Shown piece after piece: positions 34,325-43,350 of a stretch of DNA of 64,000 nucleotides (positions are counted from its first letter, which is position 1; each line of letters starts with the position of its first letter). Source of the DNA: DATFVA01 sp963747755. GTDB lineage: Bacteria > Bacteroidota > Ignavibacteria > Ignavibacteriales > Ignavibacteriaceae. Location: NCBI GenBank assembly GCA_963747755.1, contig CAVVGK010000008.1:1-64000 (forward strand), in the 5' to 3' direction. Position numbers and translations under genes: made by a program. The notes beneath the pieces are model-generated. The model saw nothing but the letters and a program-made list of their open reading frames with translations. It was not told where the DNA came from and searched no databases.

Positions 34325-36429
34325 TTATTGAATGTTTATTAGGTCTTTTTTGGCACTTCTGGAGATTGCCATTTCTGCCATAGCTGTTATCAGAGCAGCA
34401 ATCAAAAAGAGTCGCCATAATTCTGAACCGAACCTCGACTGCATTACAATCTCAGAAGGATCCTCATCTCCCGATATCGAAATATGTTTCCCTTTAAAAC
34501 GGATATCATTCAGGTATTTTTCAAAATCGCCGTCTGAAAGATATTTCGTTACAGATTCTTTAGGATCAGCATTTACAGAAATCTCCGCAATATCTTTCTG
34601 TCCTGACAGAAATTTATAATTCCCTGTAATAGCTGTTTTATTATAAGTAACATAATTCAGACTCCCGGATTTCTCAAGGTTTATTAGTTCCTCAGTTTTA
34701 TCGGGCCTTTCAACTTTAATCTGCGGCAGTGAGGCGCCCGAAAGAGAAACCGTAACCGGCTGACCAGCATAGTATTCATTTTCGGGTTTGTCTTTAGAAG
34801 CAAGATAAAAAACAGACTTAAGCATCAAAGGAGCAAAGATATTCTTTAGCGGCAGGTTACTCCAGCTTAGTACAGGAGAAGTATTTAACAGAAGCACCCT
34901 TCCCTTTCCAATTTTATAATCGCTGAGGAAGGAGGTACCATCTGTGAGCGAAATGATATTCACACCCTTCCCCTGAGTAGATATTTTGTAATGGTAATAA
35001 ATGTCTGGCGACTGCAGTTTTTTATTTTCTGAAGAAGAAAAAATATTTTTGAAGATCGGATGTTCATATTCAACTTTTTCAAATGTAACCGCGTTGTCGG
35101 GTCCATTTAATTTACCCGCGGCTCCTTCCGGAACCGGTAATCCGAGTACTGAAGTAAGCTTCGCAAAATTATTTGCAGATGAATTCCCGCCTGGCACCAG
35201 TAAAAGACCGCCTCCGTTTTGAATAAATGCTTTCAGCCTGTCAATGTCAGTTATATTTTCACTGCCGTCAATAATAACAACATCGAACTGGGAAAGATCA
35301 AATGAAGAAAGCTTGTTTAGGTTATTCTCAGTTAGTTTAATAGTGCCTGCTTCACCTGAAAGATTGAGCGCTGTCTCAATGAACTTTATGTCTGCCTCGC
35401 TGTCATAGAAAACTGCAGCAGGAATTTTATCTGGTATAAAGAAGTTCGCAAATCTCTTATTATCCTGCATAATGTCATCAGCCTCCAGCTCCATAAATGC
35501 ATCGGTGTACCCCGAAGATTTTGCCGCAGCTTCCATATTAAATGATTTAGATTCACTGCCGGAAAGTGAAATACTCTGCTGAGCACTTCTTTGTCCATCT
35601 ATAAATAGTGAGACCACTGCATTATCTGCCGTGCGTTCCGAATAATTAGTAACCGTTGCCCTGAAACTTACCGGTTTGTCTTTTTCGAATATCTGGGTAT
35701 TAACATCTAATCTGTCTATACCAAGGTTGAAGATATCTTTTCCGGAAAGGTTAAAGGTATAGAGCTTTATCTTATCATTCAGCAGTCGGCTTAAATCGGG
35801 CAAAGGACCTTCAGGTTCAAGTCTCCCTTTCTGAAAATCTGACAGAAGATAAATCTCTTTATTAAAATTCCTGGATTCATCCAGTATCTCACCGGCCCTT
35901 ATAATGGAATGATTCAATGTTCCGCTTGAGTACGAAATATATGCATCCTTAACTTGCTTCCTGAATTCGGAAAGGTTTAAGGTTGGCTTTATCTCAACAT
36001 TTCCCTGATCCGACACGAGTACCAGGGCGGCTTCGTCGCCTTCCTGAAGATTATTCAACAGGTCAAGTACAGCCTGCTTTGCCTGGTTGAAATAGGAACC
36101 TTCGGATCCTACTGTGGACATACTGAAAGTATTATCAAGAATAAATACTGCTGTTGTTTTTGCTGCAGAGGTCGTTCCACCCAGAGCCAATCCCTTCATG
36201 GTCGGCCTGGCAAATGCGGTTACAACAAGGAGAATGATCAGAACCCTCAAAGCTAGCAGGAGCCATTGCTTCAGCTTCAGCTTCCTTATTTTGTTTTTCT
36301 GGAGCTCTTTTAAAAGGAAAGGGTGCTGAATTCAATCTTCTTAAGTTTTTTAAGATTTAAGAGATGAATCAGAACCGGAATGCTTGCTGCCAATAAGCCG
36401 AATAAAACGGCAGGGTTTAGAAATATCAT
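34325..36429 (-). CDS. BatA-like VWA-domain membrane protein, frame interrupted by a one-base deletion
   Basis: The intact part (36250 down to 34325, 641 codons) has a von Willebrand A domain with a MIDAS-like DNTFSMS motif, a glutamine-amidotransferase-like region near residues 270-330 and a C-terminal helix. The normal N-terminus of this family is present upstream in another frame: from ATG at 36429 the minus strand encodes MIFLNPAVLFGLLAASIPVL and the LKKLKKIEFSTLSF motif, then meets a TAA at 36310-36312. Reading one base back at the TTTTAAAA run (36310-36315) restores KELQKNKIRKLKLKQW and joins the large frame. So the gene is either a recent pseudogene, a sequencing error, or uses frameshifting. 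Confidence 0.85.
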
Positions 36430-36525
36430 TGTGAAAAAATAGGTGTGTGAATAAACAAATTCAATACAGCCCGGAGTGCATCATTAAAACGTAATACCTT
36501 TCACCTTGAAGAACAGGATAAAAAA

Positions 36526-36547
36526 AGGGAACAGAATCCTGTTCCCT
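36526..36547 (-). terminator. Intrinsic terminator of the aconitase gene
   Basis: A perfect stem AGGGAACAG with CTGTTCCCT and a four-base loop is followed on the minus strand by seven T residues. It lies 25 bases after the aconitase stop codon. Confidence 0.8.
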
Positions 36548-36571
36548 AATAATTTTTATATCATACAAAGA

Positions 36572-38833
36572 TTACTTATTCAAGTGTGCTATCAGGTTCA
36601 GAGCACTTCCTGCTTTGAACCATTTAATCTGCGCATCGTTCATTGTCTGGTTAAGCATTATCTCATCGGCCGAACCGTCGCTGTGCTTAACAATCAGCTT
36701 CAGCTGTTTTTCAGGGGCCAGGTCTTTTAATCCGATGATGCTGACTTTATCATCCTCACGAATCTTATCGTAATCAGCAGGATTAGCGAAGGTAAGAGGA
36801 AGCATTCCCTGCTTCTTAAGATTGGTTTCATGGATCCTTGCAAAGCTTTTTACAATTATTGCCCTCCCGCCTAAAAACCTGGGTTCCATAGCAGCGTGTT
36901 CACGGCTTGAACCTTCACCGTAATTTTCATCTCCTACTACTACCCAGTTTACGCCCTTAGCTTTATATTCGCGGGCAACTTCAGGAATTGATTTATATTC
37001 ACCGGTAAAGGTGTTCTTCACTTTCCCTGCTTCTCCTGTAAAAGCGTTGATGGCGCCGATGAACATGTTATTGGAAATATTATCAAGGTGTCCTCTGTAC
37101 CTTAACCAGGGACCAGCCATAGAAATATGGTCTGTTGTACATTTCCCTTTGGCTTTAAGAAGTAATGGAAGATCTTCAAGGTCTTTACCATTCCATGGTT
37201 CGAATGGCTTTAATAGTTGAAGTCTCTCGCTGTCGGGTTCAACTTTAACCTGTACATCACTGCCGTCCTTTGAAGGAGCAATAAACCCGTCTTCACCTTT
37301 GTTAAACCCGCTCGGAGGTAATTCCTGTCCTACCGGGGGATCAAGTTTCACTTTCTCACCTTTTTCGTTTTCGAGTTCGTCGGTTAAAGGATTAAAGGTT
37401 AGCTTTCCGGCAATGGCGAGTGCTGTAGTTAGTTCAGGACTTGCAACAAATGCAAGTGTTTCAGGATTACCGTCGTTCCTTTTTGCAAAGTTCCGGTTGA
37501 AAGAAGTAACAATAGTATTTTTCTCGCCGGTTTTAATATCCATTCTCTTCCACATTCCAATACATGGTCCGCAGGCATTCGCTAAAATTAATCCACCGAA
37601 ATTTTCCAGCGTCTTCAACTGTCCGTCTCTTTCAATCGTCGATCTTACCTGCTCCGAACCGGGAGTTATTGTGAACTGAGATTTAGTTTTTAATCCTTTA
37701 TCCATAGCCTGCTGAGCAATACTTGCCGACCTGTCGATATCTTCATAGCTTGAATTCGTGCAGCTGCCTATAAGAGCAACGCTTATCTTTTCAGGATAGC
37801 CGTTCTCTTTTACTGCTTCCTTCATCTTTGAAATCGGCCATGCTTTATCCGGTGTGAATGGTCCGTTAAGGTATGGTTCAAGTTCGCTCAGATTTAATTC
37901 AATCACCTCATCATAGTATTTTTCAGGATTCTTCAGAACTTCTTCATCAGCTGTAAGAACATCTGCAAGTCCCTCTGCCAGTGCGGTAACATCTGCACGG
38001 TCAGTAATTCGAAGGTAAGCTGCCATTTTCTCATCAAATGGAAATACTGAGGTAGTAGCTCCGATTTCGGCACCCATATTACATATAGTGCCTTTCCCGG
38101 TACAGGAAATGCTGGTTGTACCCTCTCCAAAATATTCCACAATTGCACCGGTTCCTCCTTTAACTGTAAGTATTCCGGCTAATTTAAGGATAATATCTTT
38201 AGCAGATACCCAGCCATTCATTTTACCTGTAAGCTTAACACCTATGAGTTTCGGCCATTTAAGCTCCCAGGGCATTCCTGCCATAACATCCACTGCATCT
38301 GCTCCTCCCACACCGATTGCAATCATTCCTAAACCGCCGGCATTCGGGGTATGGGAATCCGTTCCGATCATCATTCCTCCGGGGAATGCATAATTTTCAA
38401 GGATAACCTGGTGGATAATGCCTGCACCCGGTTTCCAGAAACCGATTCCGTACTTTTTGGATACACTTTCGAGGAAATTATAAACTTCTTTATTCTCCCC
38501 GGTTGCTCTCAATAGATCATCTTTGGCCCCTACCTGAGCCTGGATGAGGTGATCACAGTGAACAGTTGAAGGAACTGCCGTGGTTTTTCTTCCGGCTGAC
38601 ATAAACTGGAGAAGAGCCATCTGAGCTGTTGCATCCTGCATTGCCACACGGTCGGGTGCAAGCTCGGCGTAATCTCTTCCTCTCTTTAATTCACTCTTTG
38701 GTGTTTCCCATAAATGAGCATATAAGATCTTCTCAGCATAGGTCAGCGGTCTGTTTAAAACCTTACGGGCAGCTTCAATCTTGCCCCTGTAGTCAGAATA
38801 AACTTTCTTGATCATTTCAATATTTGCAGCCAT
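36572..38833 (-). CDS. acn: Aconitate hydratase, mitochondrial type
   Basis: A 753-residue iron-sulfur enzyme converting citrate to isocitrate in the TCA cycle. The three cluster cysteines are visible in IGSCTNSSYEDIDR and NACGPCIGMW; the GTDSHTPNAGG motif and the C-terminal swivel domain with VVGDENYGEGSSREHAA are intact. The length and opening match the eukaryotic mitochondrial-type branch, not the longer AcnA or the AcnB type. It is a single-gene unit ending in a strong terminator. Confidence 0.96.
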   Translation of the reverse strand: MAANIEMIKKVYSDYRGKIEAARKVLNRPLTYAEKILYAHLWETPKSELKRGRDYAELAPDRVAMQDATAQMALLQFMSAGRKTTAVPSTVHCDHLIQAQVGAKDDLLRATGENKEVYNFLESVSKKYGIGFWKPGAGIIHQVILENYAFPGGMMIGTDSHTPNAGGLGMIAIGVGGADAVDVMAGMPWELKWPKLIGVKLTGKMNGWVSAKDIILKLAGILTVKGGTGAIVEYFGEGTTSISCTGKGTICNMGAEIGATTSVFPFDEKMAAYLRITDRADVTALAEGLADVLTADEEVLKNPEKYYDEVIELNLSELEPYLNGPFTPDKAWPISKMKEAVKENGYPEKISVALIGSCTNSSYEDIDRSASIAQQAMDKGLKTKSQFTITPGSEQVRSTIERDGQLKTLENFGGLILANACGPCIGMWKRMDIKTGEKNTIVTSFNRNFAKRNDGNPETLAFVASPELTTALAIAGKLTFNPLTDELENEKGEKVKLDPPVGQELPPSGFNKGEDGFIAPSKDGSDVQVKVEPDSERLQLLKPFEPWNGKDLEDLPLLLKAKGKCTTDHISMAGPWLRYRGHLDNISNNMFIGAINAFTGEAGKVKNTFTGEYKSIPEVAREYKAKGVNWVVVGDENYGEGSSREHAAMEPRFLGGRAIIVKSFARIHETNLKKQGMLPLTFANPADYDKIREDDKVSIIGLKDLAPEKQLKLIVKHSDGSADEIMLNQTMNDAQIKWFKAGSALNLIAHLNK

Positions 38834-38983
38834 GATATTTAACCTTTAATTCAATTTTATTTATAACAGATTACAAAAATACAAAAATCGATGAAAATAT
38901 ACTCACTCTTACGTGTGGCATAAAATTGGTAATAATATTTTAAGGAATAATAGTTTTTATTGAACCAAATCATGGGAGCCTAA

Positions 38984-40354
38984 TTGAAAAACGCTTCGAT
39001 TTTAATAGTTGATGACGAAATAAATTATCTCGAACTTATGAAATCCCTTCTCCAGGAAGAGGGATACGAGTATATCACCACCGTATCGGATCCGCTAAAG
39101 GTGGAAAATATACTGAAGAACGAACAGGTAGATATAATCCTCCTTGATGTTTATATGCCAGGGATGAACGGACTGGAGCTGCTTGAAAACCTTATACCGC
39201 AGTATCCACAGATACCTTTTATAATGATAACAGGAGTAGATGACCTGCAGATAGCGCTTAAGGCTATTAAACTTGGTGCATATGAATTTATAACCAAACC
39301 TCCTGAGATTGACAGGTTATCCCTGACAATTAAAAGAGCTCTGGAACAGAAACTCCTTGAAAAGGAACGTGATACCCTGAGAAAAGGGGTAGACAGAACA
39401 GAGACGGCCAATGAGAAATTCAGAGAGATAATTACCGAATCCCCCGCTATATTAAAAGTTTTTGAATTAATCGAAATATTTGCCCCCACTAATGAAACTG
39501 TTTTAATCACCGGAGAAACCGGCACAGGAAAGGATTTAATAGCCAGGAAGATCCATCAACTTTCGCCGCGTAAAACAAAACCCCTGGTTACGGTAAACCT
39601 TGCGTCAATCTCCCCAAGTCTTTTTGAAAGCGAGCTTTTCGGACATGAGAAAGGCTCTTTTACAGGTGCAACAAGTGAAAGACTGGGTTACTTTGAAGCG
39701 GCAAACGGCGGGACAATCTTTCTGGATGAAATTGGTGAAATGCCGAAGGAGCTGCAGGGCAAATTGCTCAGAGCAATACAGTATAGTGAGATATACCGGA
39801 TTGGCAGTACAAAACCACTTAAACTGGATATCAGGATAATTACAGCTACGAACAAAGACCTTCTCGAGGCGGTAAATAATAAAGAATTCAGAGCTGATTT
39901 GTATTACCGTTTGAATCGTGGTTACATAAAGCTTCCTCCGTTAAGGGAACGCGGAGAGGATATAATTATTCTTTCAAATTACTTTCTTGAGATGGGTAAT
40001 AAAACTTACAACAAGAAAGCAAAAGGTTTCAGCGTAAAAGCACTAAACAAACTGAAGAGTTACTCCTTTCCCGGCAACATCAGAGAACTTGAAAACCTGA
40101 TATTAAACGCTGTCGCTAAAACAAAAGATAATGAATTAATTACAGAGATTGATATCCCTGACGGTTATAATAAAGAGATACAATTTATGCCTCCGGAAAA
40201 CAACCTTGTCACCATTGATGATATGGTTCGAAATCATATACTCAGCATCATAAAGCACACTGACGGCAATGTTCAGCGCGCTGCATTAATACTAGGCGTG
40301 AGCGAAAGAACCCTTCAGAGACGGCTCCAGCGCATCAGGGAAAACGGTAGTTAA
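38984..40354 (+). CDS. NtrC-family sigma-54-dependent response regulator of the pilin-like cassettes
   Basis: The 456-residue activator has a receiver domain (VDDEINY, Asp in LLDVYMPGMNG, Lys in FITKPPE), an AAA+ domain with Walker A TGETGTGKD, the sigma-54 loop GSFTGATS and GGTIFLDEIGEM, and a Fis-type helix-turn-helix (AALILGVSERTLQRRLQR). The start is TTG at 38984 with GGAG at 38975-38978. No partner kinase is adjacent. The next gene on the same strand is preceded by a sigma-54 promoter, so this protein is the obvious candidate activator of the two cassettes downstream. Confidence 0.95.
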   Translation: MKNASILIVDDEINYLELMKSLLQEEGYEYITTVSDPLKVENILKNEQVDIILLDVYMPGMNGLELLENLIPQYPQIPFIMITGVDDLQIALKAIKLGAYEFITKPPEIDRLSLTIKRALEQKLLEKERDTLRKGVDRTETANEKFREIITESPAILKVFELIEIFAPTNETVLITGETGTGKDLIARKIHQLSPRKTKPLVTVNLASISPSLFESELFGHEKGSFTGATSERLGYFEAANGGTIFLDEIGEMPKELQGKLLRAIQYSEIYRIGSTKPLKLDIRIITATNKDLLEAVNNKEFRADLYYRLNRGYIKLPPLRERGEDIIILSNYFLEMGNKTYNKKAKGFSVKALNKLKSYSFPGNIRELENLILNAVAKTKDNELITEIDIPDGYNKEIQFMPPENNLVTIDDMVRNHILSIIKHTDGNVQRAALILGVSERTLQRRLQRIRENGS

Positions 40355-40462
40355 TTCTGATAAATAAGTAAATTTTTCCTTTACAGCGACAAAATTGACT
40401 CAAAAATTGTCTGCGGTAAGACATTTTACTCAACCCCTATGTAAGATTGAGCTTTATAATAC

Positions 40463-40478
40463 AGGCATTGGATTTGCA
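40463..40478 (+). promoter_or_regulatory. Sigma-54 (-24/-12) promoter of the first pilin-like cassette
   Basis: AGGCATTGGATTTGCA matches the sigma-54 consensus TGGCAC-N5-TTGCA at nine of eleven defined bases, including the invariant GG (40464-40465) and GC (40476-40477) at exact spacing. The predicted transcription start is near 40489, 25 bases before the first ATG. An NtrC-type activator is encoded immediately upstream. Confidence 0.7.
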
Positions 40479-40513
40479 GCTATAATTCAGTTTCCAAAAA
40501 GGATTTACGGACT

Positions 40514-40999
40514 ATGGCAAGTATACAATCTATGTTAGCTCTTGGAGCACTTGTAATTTTCTCAATCATATCGCTACTCTTTAATTCAAGTGTACTCCAA
40601 AACTCAACCATTGAGATTGAAGATAAGGTTTACCTAACTGCATTTTCTCTCGCTGATGATCTTATTGAGGAAATGAAAGAGAAAGCCTTTGATGAGAAAA
40701 CAATCGATTTCCAGGCAATTAAAGCTTCCCAGTTGACTCCCCCGGACAATCTTACTTATGAGGGGGAAACCTGGCCGTATTTCGATGATATCGATGATTA
40801 TAATGACTATGATGATCCCGTCGATGCACCTCATGCTGAAGGGTACCTTGTTCATTGTGATGTTGCCTATTGTAACGCTGATGGTTCACCTTCCGGCATA
40901 CAGACTTATTATAAAAAAGTTACCATTACTGTTTCAAGCGACTTCCTGAGAGATAATTTTCAAATGTATTTTATTTTTTCACTTCATTCAAAGAATTAG
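40514..40999 (+). CDS. Pseudopilin-like membrane-anchored protein, cassette 1 gene 1
   Basis: A 161-residue protein with a hydrophobic N-terminal helix (about residues 5-25) and an exported-looking beta-rich remainder. The helix runs straight into an amphipathic stretch (VYLTAFSLADDLIEEMKEKAF) as in type II/IV minor pilins, but there is no Gly-Phe prepilin-peptidase site, so the N-terminus is probably kept. Conserved with the second copy are FDDIDDY, APHAE and YYKKVTITVSS. I know no name for this family. It is the first gene behind the sigma-54 promoter; GGA of 40500-40502 is a weak ribosome-binding site. Confidence 0.75.
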   Translation: MASIQSMLALGALVIFSIISLLFNSSVLQNSTIEIEDKVYLTAFSLADDLIEEMKEKAFDEKTIDFQAIKASQLTPPDNLTYEGETWPYFDDIDDYNDYDDPVDAPHAEGYLVHCDVAYCNADGSPSGIQTYYKKVTITVSSDFLRDNFQMYFIFSLHSKN

Positions 41000-41011
41000 G
41001 AATAGTTATCT

Positions 41012-41596
41012 ATGAATACAATTATGGATCTTTTAGGTTCTACCATCATCGGGGGTATGCTCCTCCTGCTGATATTAAAGCTGAACCTGTTTATGTCTGA
41101 ATCCAGCTATTCATCGGATACAGAGCTGAGGCTGCAGCAGAATACCAAAACCCTTGCCGAAATAATGAACTCGGATTTCAGAAAAATAGGTTATAAGGTT
41201 AGTGCAACACCTATTCTCAATGCCCAGCTAGATAGGTTTAAATTCGTTGGCGATCTGGAGAGACCCGGAACCGCAGGCTACGGTACAATTGACACCGTTG
41301 AATATTTTCTGGAAGATTCATCTTATTCATCAGGAACCACGAATCTGCATGATATAATACTGGTAAGGGTTCTGAATGAAAAGGATACAATTGATGGTCC
41401 TTCACTGGGCCTGGTAAAATTAGAGTTTACATATTACGACAGCGTTAAAACCGTTACAGCTGACTTATCGAAAATCAGGTATATAAAAACAGAAATGTGG
41501 GTTCAGCCCACAGAAGCTAGAAATAACTTTATAACCGGTATTGCTGATTCCACTTTTACATACTGGGAATTCACCATTTATCCGAGGAATATATAA
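41012..41596 (+). CDS. PulJ/GspJ-like pseudopilin-type protein, cassette 1 gene 2
   Basis: A 194-residue protein with an N-terminal transmembrane helix (about residues 8-27), then ELRLQQNTKTLAEIMNSDFRKIGYKV, which resembles the region after the helix in PulJ/PilW-type minor pilins, and a C-terminal part ending FTYWEFTIYPRNI. No canonical prepilin-peptidase cleavage site is present. AGGAAT lies upstream of the ATG. The cassette 2 homologue at 43351 shares the same blocks. Confidence 0.75.
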   Translation: MNTIMDLLGSTIIGGMLLLLILKLNLFMSESSYSSDTELRLQQNTKTLAEIMNSDFRKIGYKVSATPILNAQLDRFKFVGDLERPGTAGYGTIDTVEYFLEDSSYSSGTTNLHDIILVRVLNEKDTIDGPSLGLVKLEFTYYDSVKTVTADLSKIRYIKTEMWVQPTEARNNFITGIADSTFTYWEFTIYPRNI

Positions 41597-41597
41597 T

Positions 41598-42644
41598 ATG
41601 GGTAAGAGCTCATTAATCATTGTACTTGGAACGATGCTTCTGGTATCATTCCTTGTTTTAAAACTGAACGGAAATTCGAAAGAAAATCTGTCCACAACCG
41701 TTGATATGTTCGATCAGACACAGGCAAGATTGATTGCCAATACCGGAGTGGAGGTATTTCTTGAAAAGCTGTATGCAGATAAATCACTGGTTGGTGCTGT
41801 TATACCTACGCAGAATTTATTTGGCGGCACTTATGATGTAAACATCACTGGTACGCTCCCATACGTTACGGTAACTACAAAATCAAATTTCCAGAATGTG
41901 CGTCATATTTCTGTAGCGGATGCCTTTTTGACTCCGATATCGTTTCCAAACCCTCCCGGTGGTATCTATATAAGTTCAAATTCAGCAGTCAATGCCAGTG
42001 AACTGGGTGATATGAATGTAAGCGGACTAGATCATAACGCGGATGGAACTCTGAACCCGACAGGTAAGCCGGTCTGGGGTGTTGGTGTTGATACTGAGGA
42101 ACAGATGAATAACATAAAAGCAGGTCTTAAAAAACCGGAGAATATAGAAGGAGTGCTTGATACTAATACTCTGGCAACTGGTTATCCGAGCGTCGGAGTT
42201 ACCGGATTAGGTGTTGACTGGGCTAAAATGTATCAGTTCCTTGCAAATGCAGCTGACCAGACATTTATCCAGGATATACCCAACGGCACCGAACTAGGGT
42301 CTCTTGATAAACCCTTGATTACTCTTGTCAATGCCGATGCTGCCGCTAATAAAACAATTATAATCAATAATGGGGCTGGTGCCGGGATCCTTGTAGTGAA
42401 CGGCGATATAAAATTTGCAGGTAATTTTGATTATAAGGGTATCATACTTTGTTATAAAAACTCAGACCTTACCTTCCAATCGACCGGTACTAATATTGTC
42501 AATGGGGGGATTATCATAGCCGGTAAAACAATAAATTTCAAACTCAATGGTACAATGAACGTTAACCATAGCCAGGATGCAATTGATAAGGTAAGAGCCC
42601 GACTAAAATCTAATGGTTTTAAGATTTTATCCTGGTATGAATAA
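41598..42644 (+). CDS. PilX/PulK-like membrane-anchored protein, cassette 1 gene 3
   Basis: A 348-residue protein starting MGKSSLIIVLG at 41598, one base after the previous stop; an earlier in-frame ATG at 41541 lies inside the preceding gene. After one N-terminal helix comes TQARLIANTGVEVFLEKL, the pattern of PilX/PulK-type minor pilins, then a beta-rich region and a C-terminal part with bactofilin-like strands (GILVVNGDIKFAGNFDYKG, IVNGGIIIAG) ending FKILSWYE. The same ending, FEILSWLE, closes the cassette 2 homologue. Confidence 0.75.
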   Translation: MGKSSLIIVLGTMLLVSFLVLKLNGNSKENLSTTVDMFDQTQARLIANTGVEVFLEKLYADKSLVGAVIPTQNLFGGTYDVNITGTLPYVTVTTKSNFQNVRHISVADAFLTPISFPNPPGGIYISSNSAVNASELGDMNVSGLDHNADGTLNPTGKPVWGVGVDTEEQMNNIKAGLKKPENIEGVLDTNTLATGYPSVGVTGLGVDWAKMYQFLANAADQTFIQDIPNGTELGSLDKPLITLVNADAAANKTIIINNGAGAGILVVNGDIKFAGNFDYKGIILCYKNSDLTFQSTGTNIVNGGIIIAGKTINFKLNGTMNVNHSQDAIDKVRARLKSNGFKILSWYE

Positions 42645-42702
42645 TAAATTGTCTTTTTAATTCTTGAAATTTTGACAAAAGCAATTTCAGGGGTAGCTTA
42701 AA

Positions 42703-42735
42703 TTCTGACGTCAAATGTTACGTTTGACGTCAGAA
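42703..42735. repeat. Perfect 13-base inverted repeat built from two TGACGTCA palindromes
   Basis: TTCTGACGTCAAA (42703-42715) and TTTGACGTCAGAA (42723-42735) are separated by seven bases. Each arm contains the eight-base palindrome TGACGTCA. It sits between the two cassettes, 120 bases before the second, and is not followed by a T run, so an operator or activator-binding site is likelier than a terminator. Confidence 0.7.
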
Positions 42736-42802
42736 ATGTCCAGAATCCTTCGTACGACAAATCTGACATTATAAATTCAATAAGAAAAGAGGATACAACC
42801 CG

Positions 42803-42819
42803 AGGTACAATAATTGACA
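42803..42819 (+). promoter_or_regulatory. Degenerate sigma-54-like element before cassette 2
   Basis: AGGTACAATAATTGACA aligns with the sigma-54 consensus with the GG (42804-42805) and TTG (42814-42816) in exact register but with A in place of the C of the -12 GC. It lies 42 bases before the start codon of the second cassette, close to the 38 bases seen in the first. A standard promoter reading of TTGACA at 42814-42819 is the alternative. Confidence 0.3.
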
Positions 42820-42857
42820 TGTCATGATTCATTTAACACTAAACAGCAGGGAAGATT

Positions 42858-43340
42858 ATGAACAGTGTACAATCAATGTTGACCATGGGAGCCCTGGTCT
42901 TGCTTTCACTTTCATCACTCAGGTTTAATAATTCTGTTCTGGAAAATTCAACTGCCCAGATTGAGAATAAGATTTACCTCACGGCCTTCTCTCTTGCCGA
43001 TGATATGATAGAGACTATTAAACAGAGAAGTTTCGATGAAGCAACGGTTAAATTTCCTACCGGCCTGGCTAATCTGACGCCTGCCAATGAACTTGGTTAT
43101 GAAACCGGCGAAACATTTCAAACCTTTAATGACATCGATGATTATAACTTCTATAAAAAGACGGTTAATGCGCCTCATGCAGAAAATTACGGAATTCTCT
43201 GCAGGGTATATTATGTTGATAGCTCAGACCCCGATAATGAGATAAATACCCAGAGCTATTATAAGAAGGTTACTGTAACCGTTTCCAGTCCTTTTATGCG
43301 TGAGGACGTGAACCTATCATTTATATTCACTCTTAAATAA
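42858..43340 (+). CDS. Pseudopilin-like membrane-anchored protein, cassette 2 gene 1
   Basis: A 160-residue paralogue of the protein encoded at 40514. Shared blocks are QSML..GALV at the start, NSVLENST, IYLTAFSLADDMIE, FNDIDDY, APHAE and YYKKVTVTVSS. It has the same single N-terminal hydrophobic helix and no prepilin-peptidase motif. AGGGAAG lies upstream of the ATG. Divergence from copy 1 is considerable, so the duplication is old or the copies evolve under different selection. Confidence 0.75.
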   Translation: MNSVQSMLTMGALVLLSLSSLRFNNSVLENSTAQIENKIYLTAFSLADDMIETIKQRSFDEATVKFPTGLANLTPANELGYETGETFQTFNDIDDYNFYKKTVNAPHAENYGILCRVYYVDSSDPDNEINTQSYYKKVTVTVSSPFMREDVNLSFIFTLK

Positions 43341-43350
43341 TCACAGAGCT

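Noticed and set aside
38916..38930. Sigma-54-like TGGCATAAAATTGGT before the activator gene at 38984
   Set aside because: The spacer is one base short and the -12 GC is absent; such spacing is not tolerated at known sigma-54 promoters.
42661..42692. TTGAAATT/AATTTCA hairpin after cassette 1 as a terminator
   Set aside because: The stem is weak and AT-rich with no following T run; transcription probably continues or ends elsewhere.
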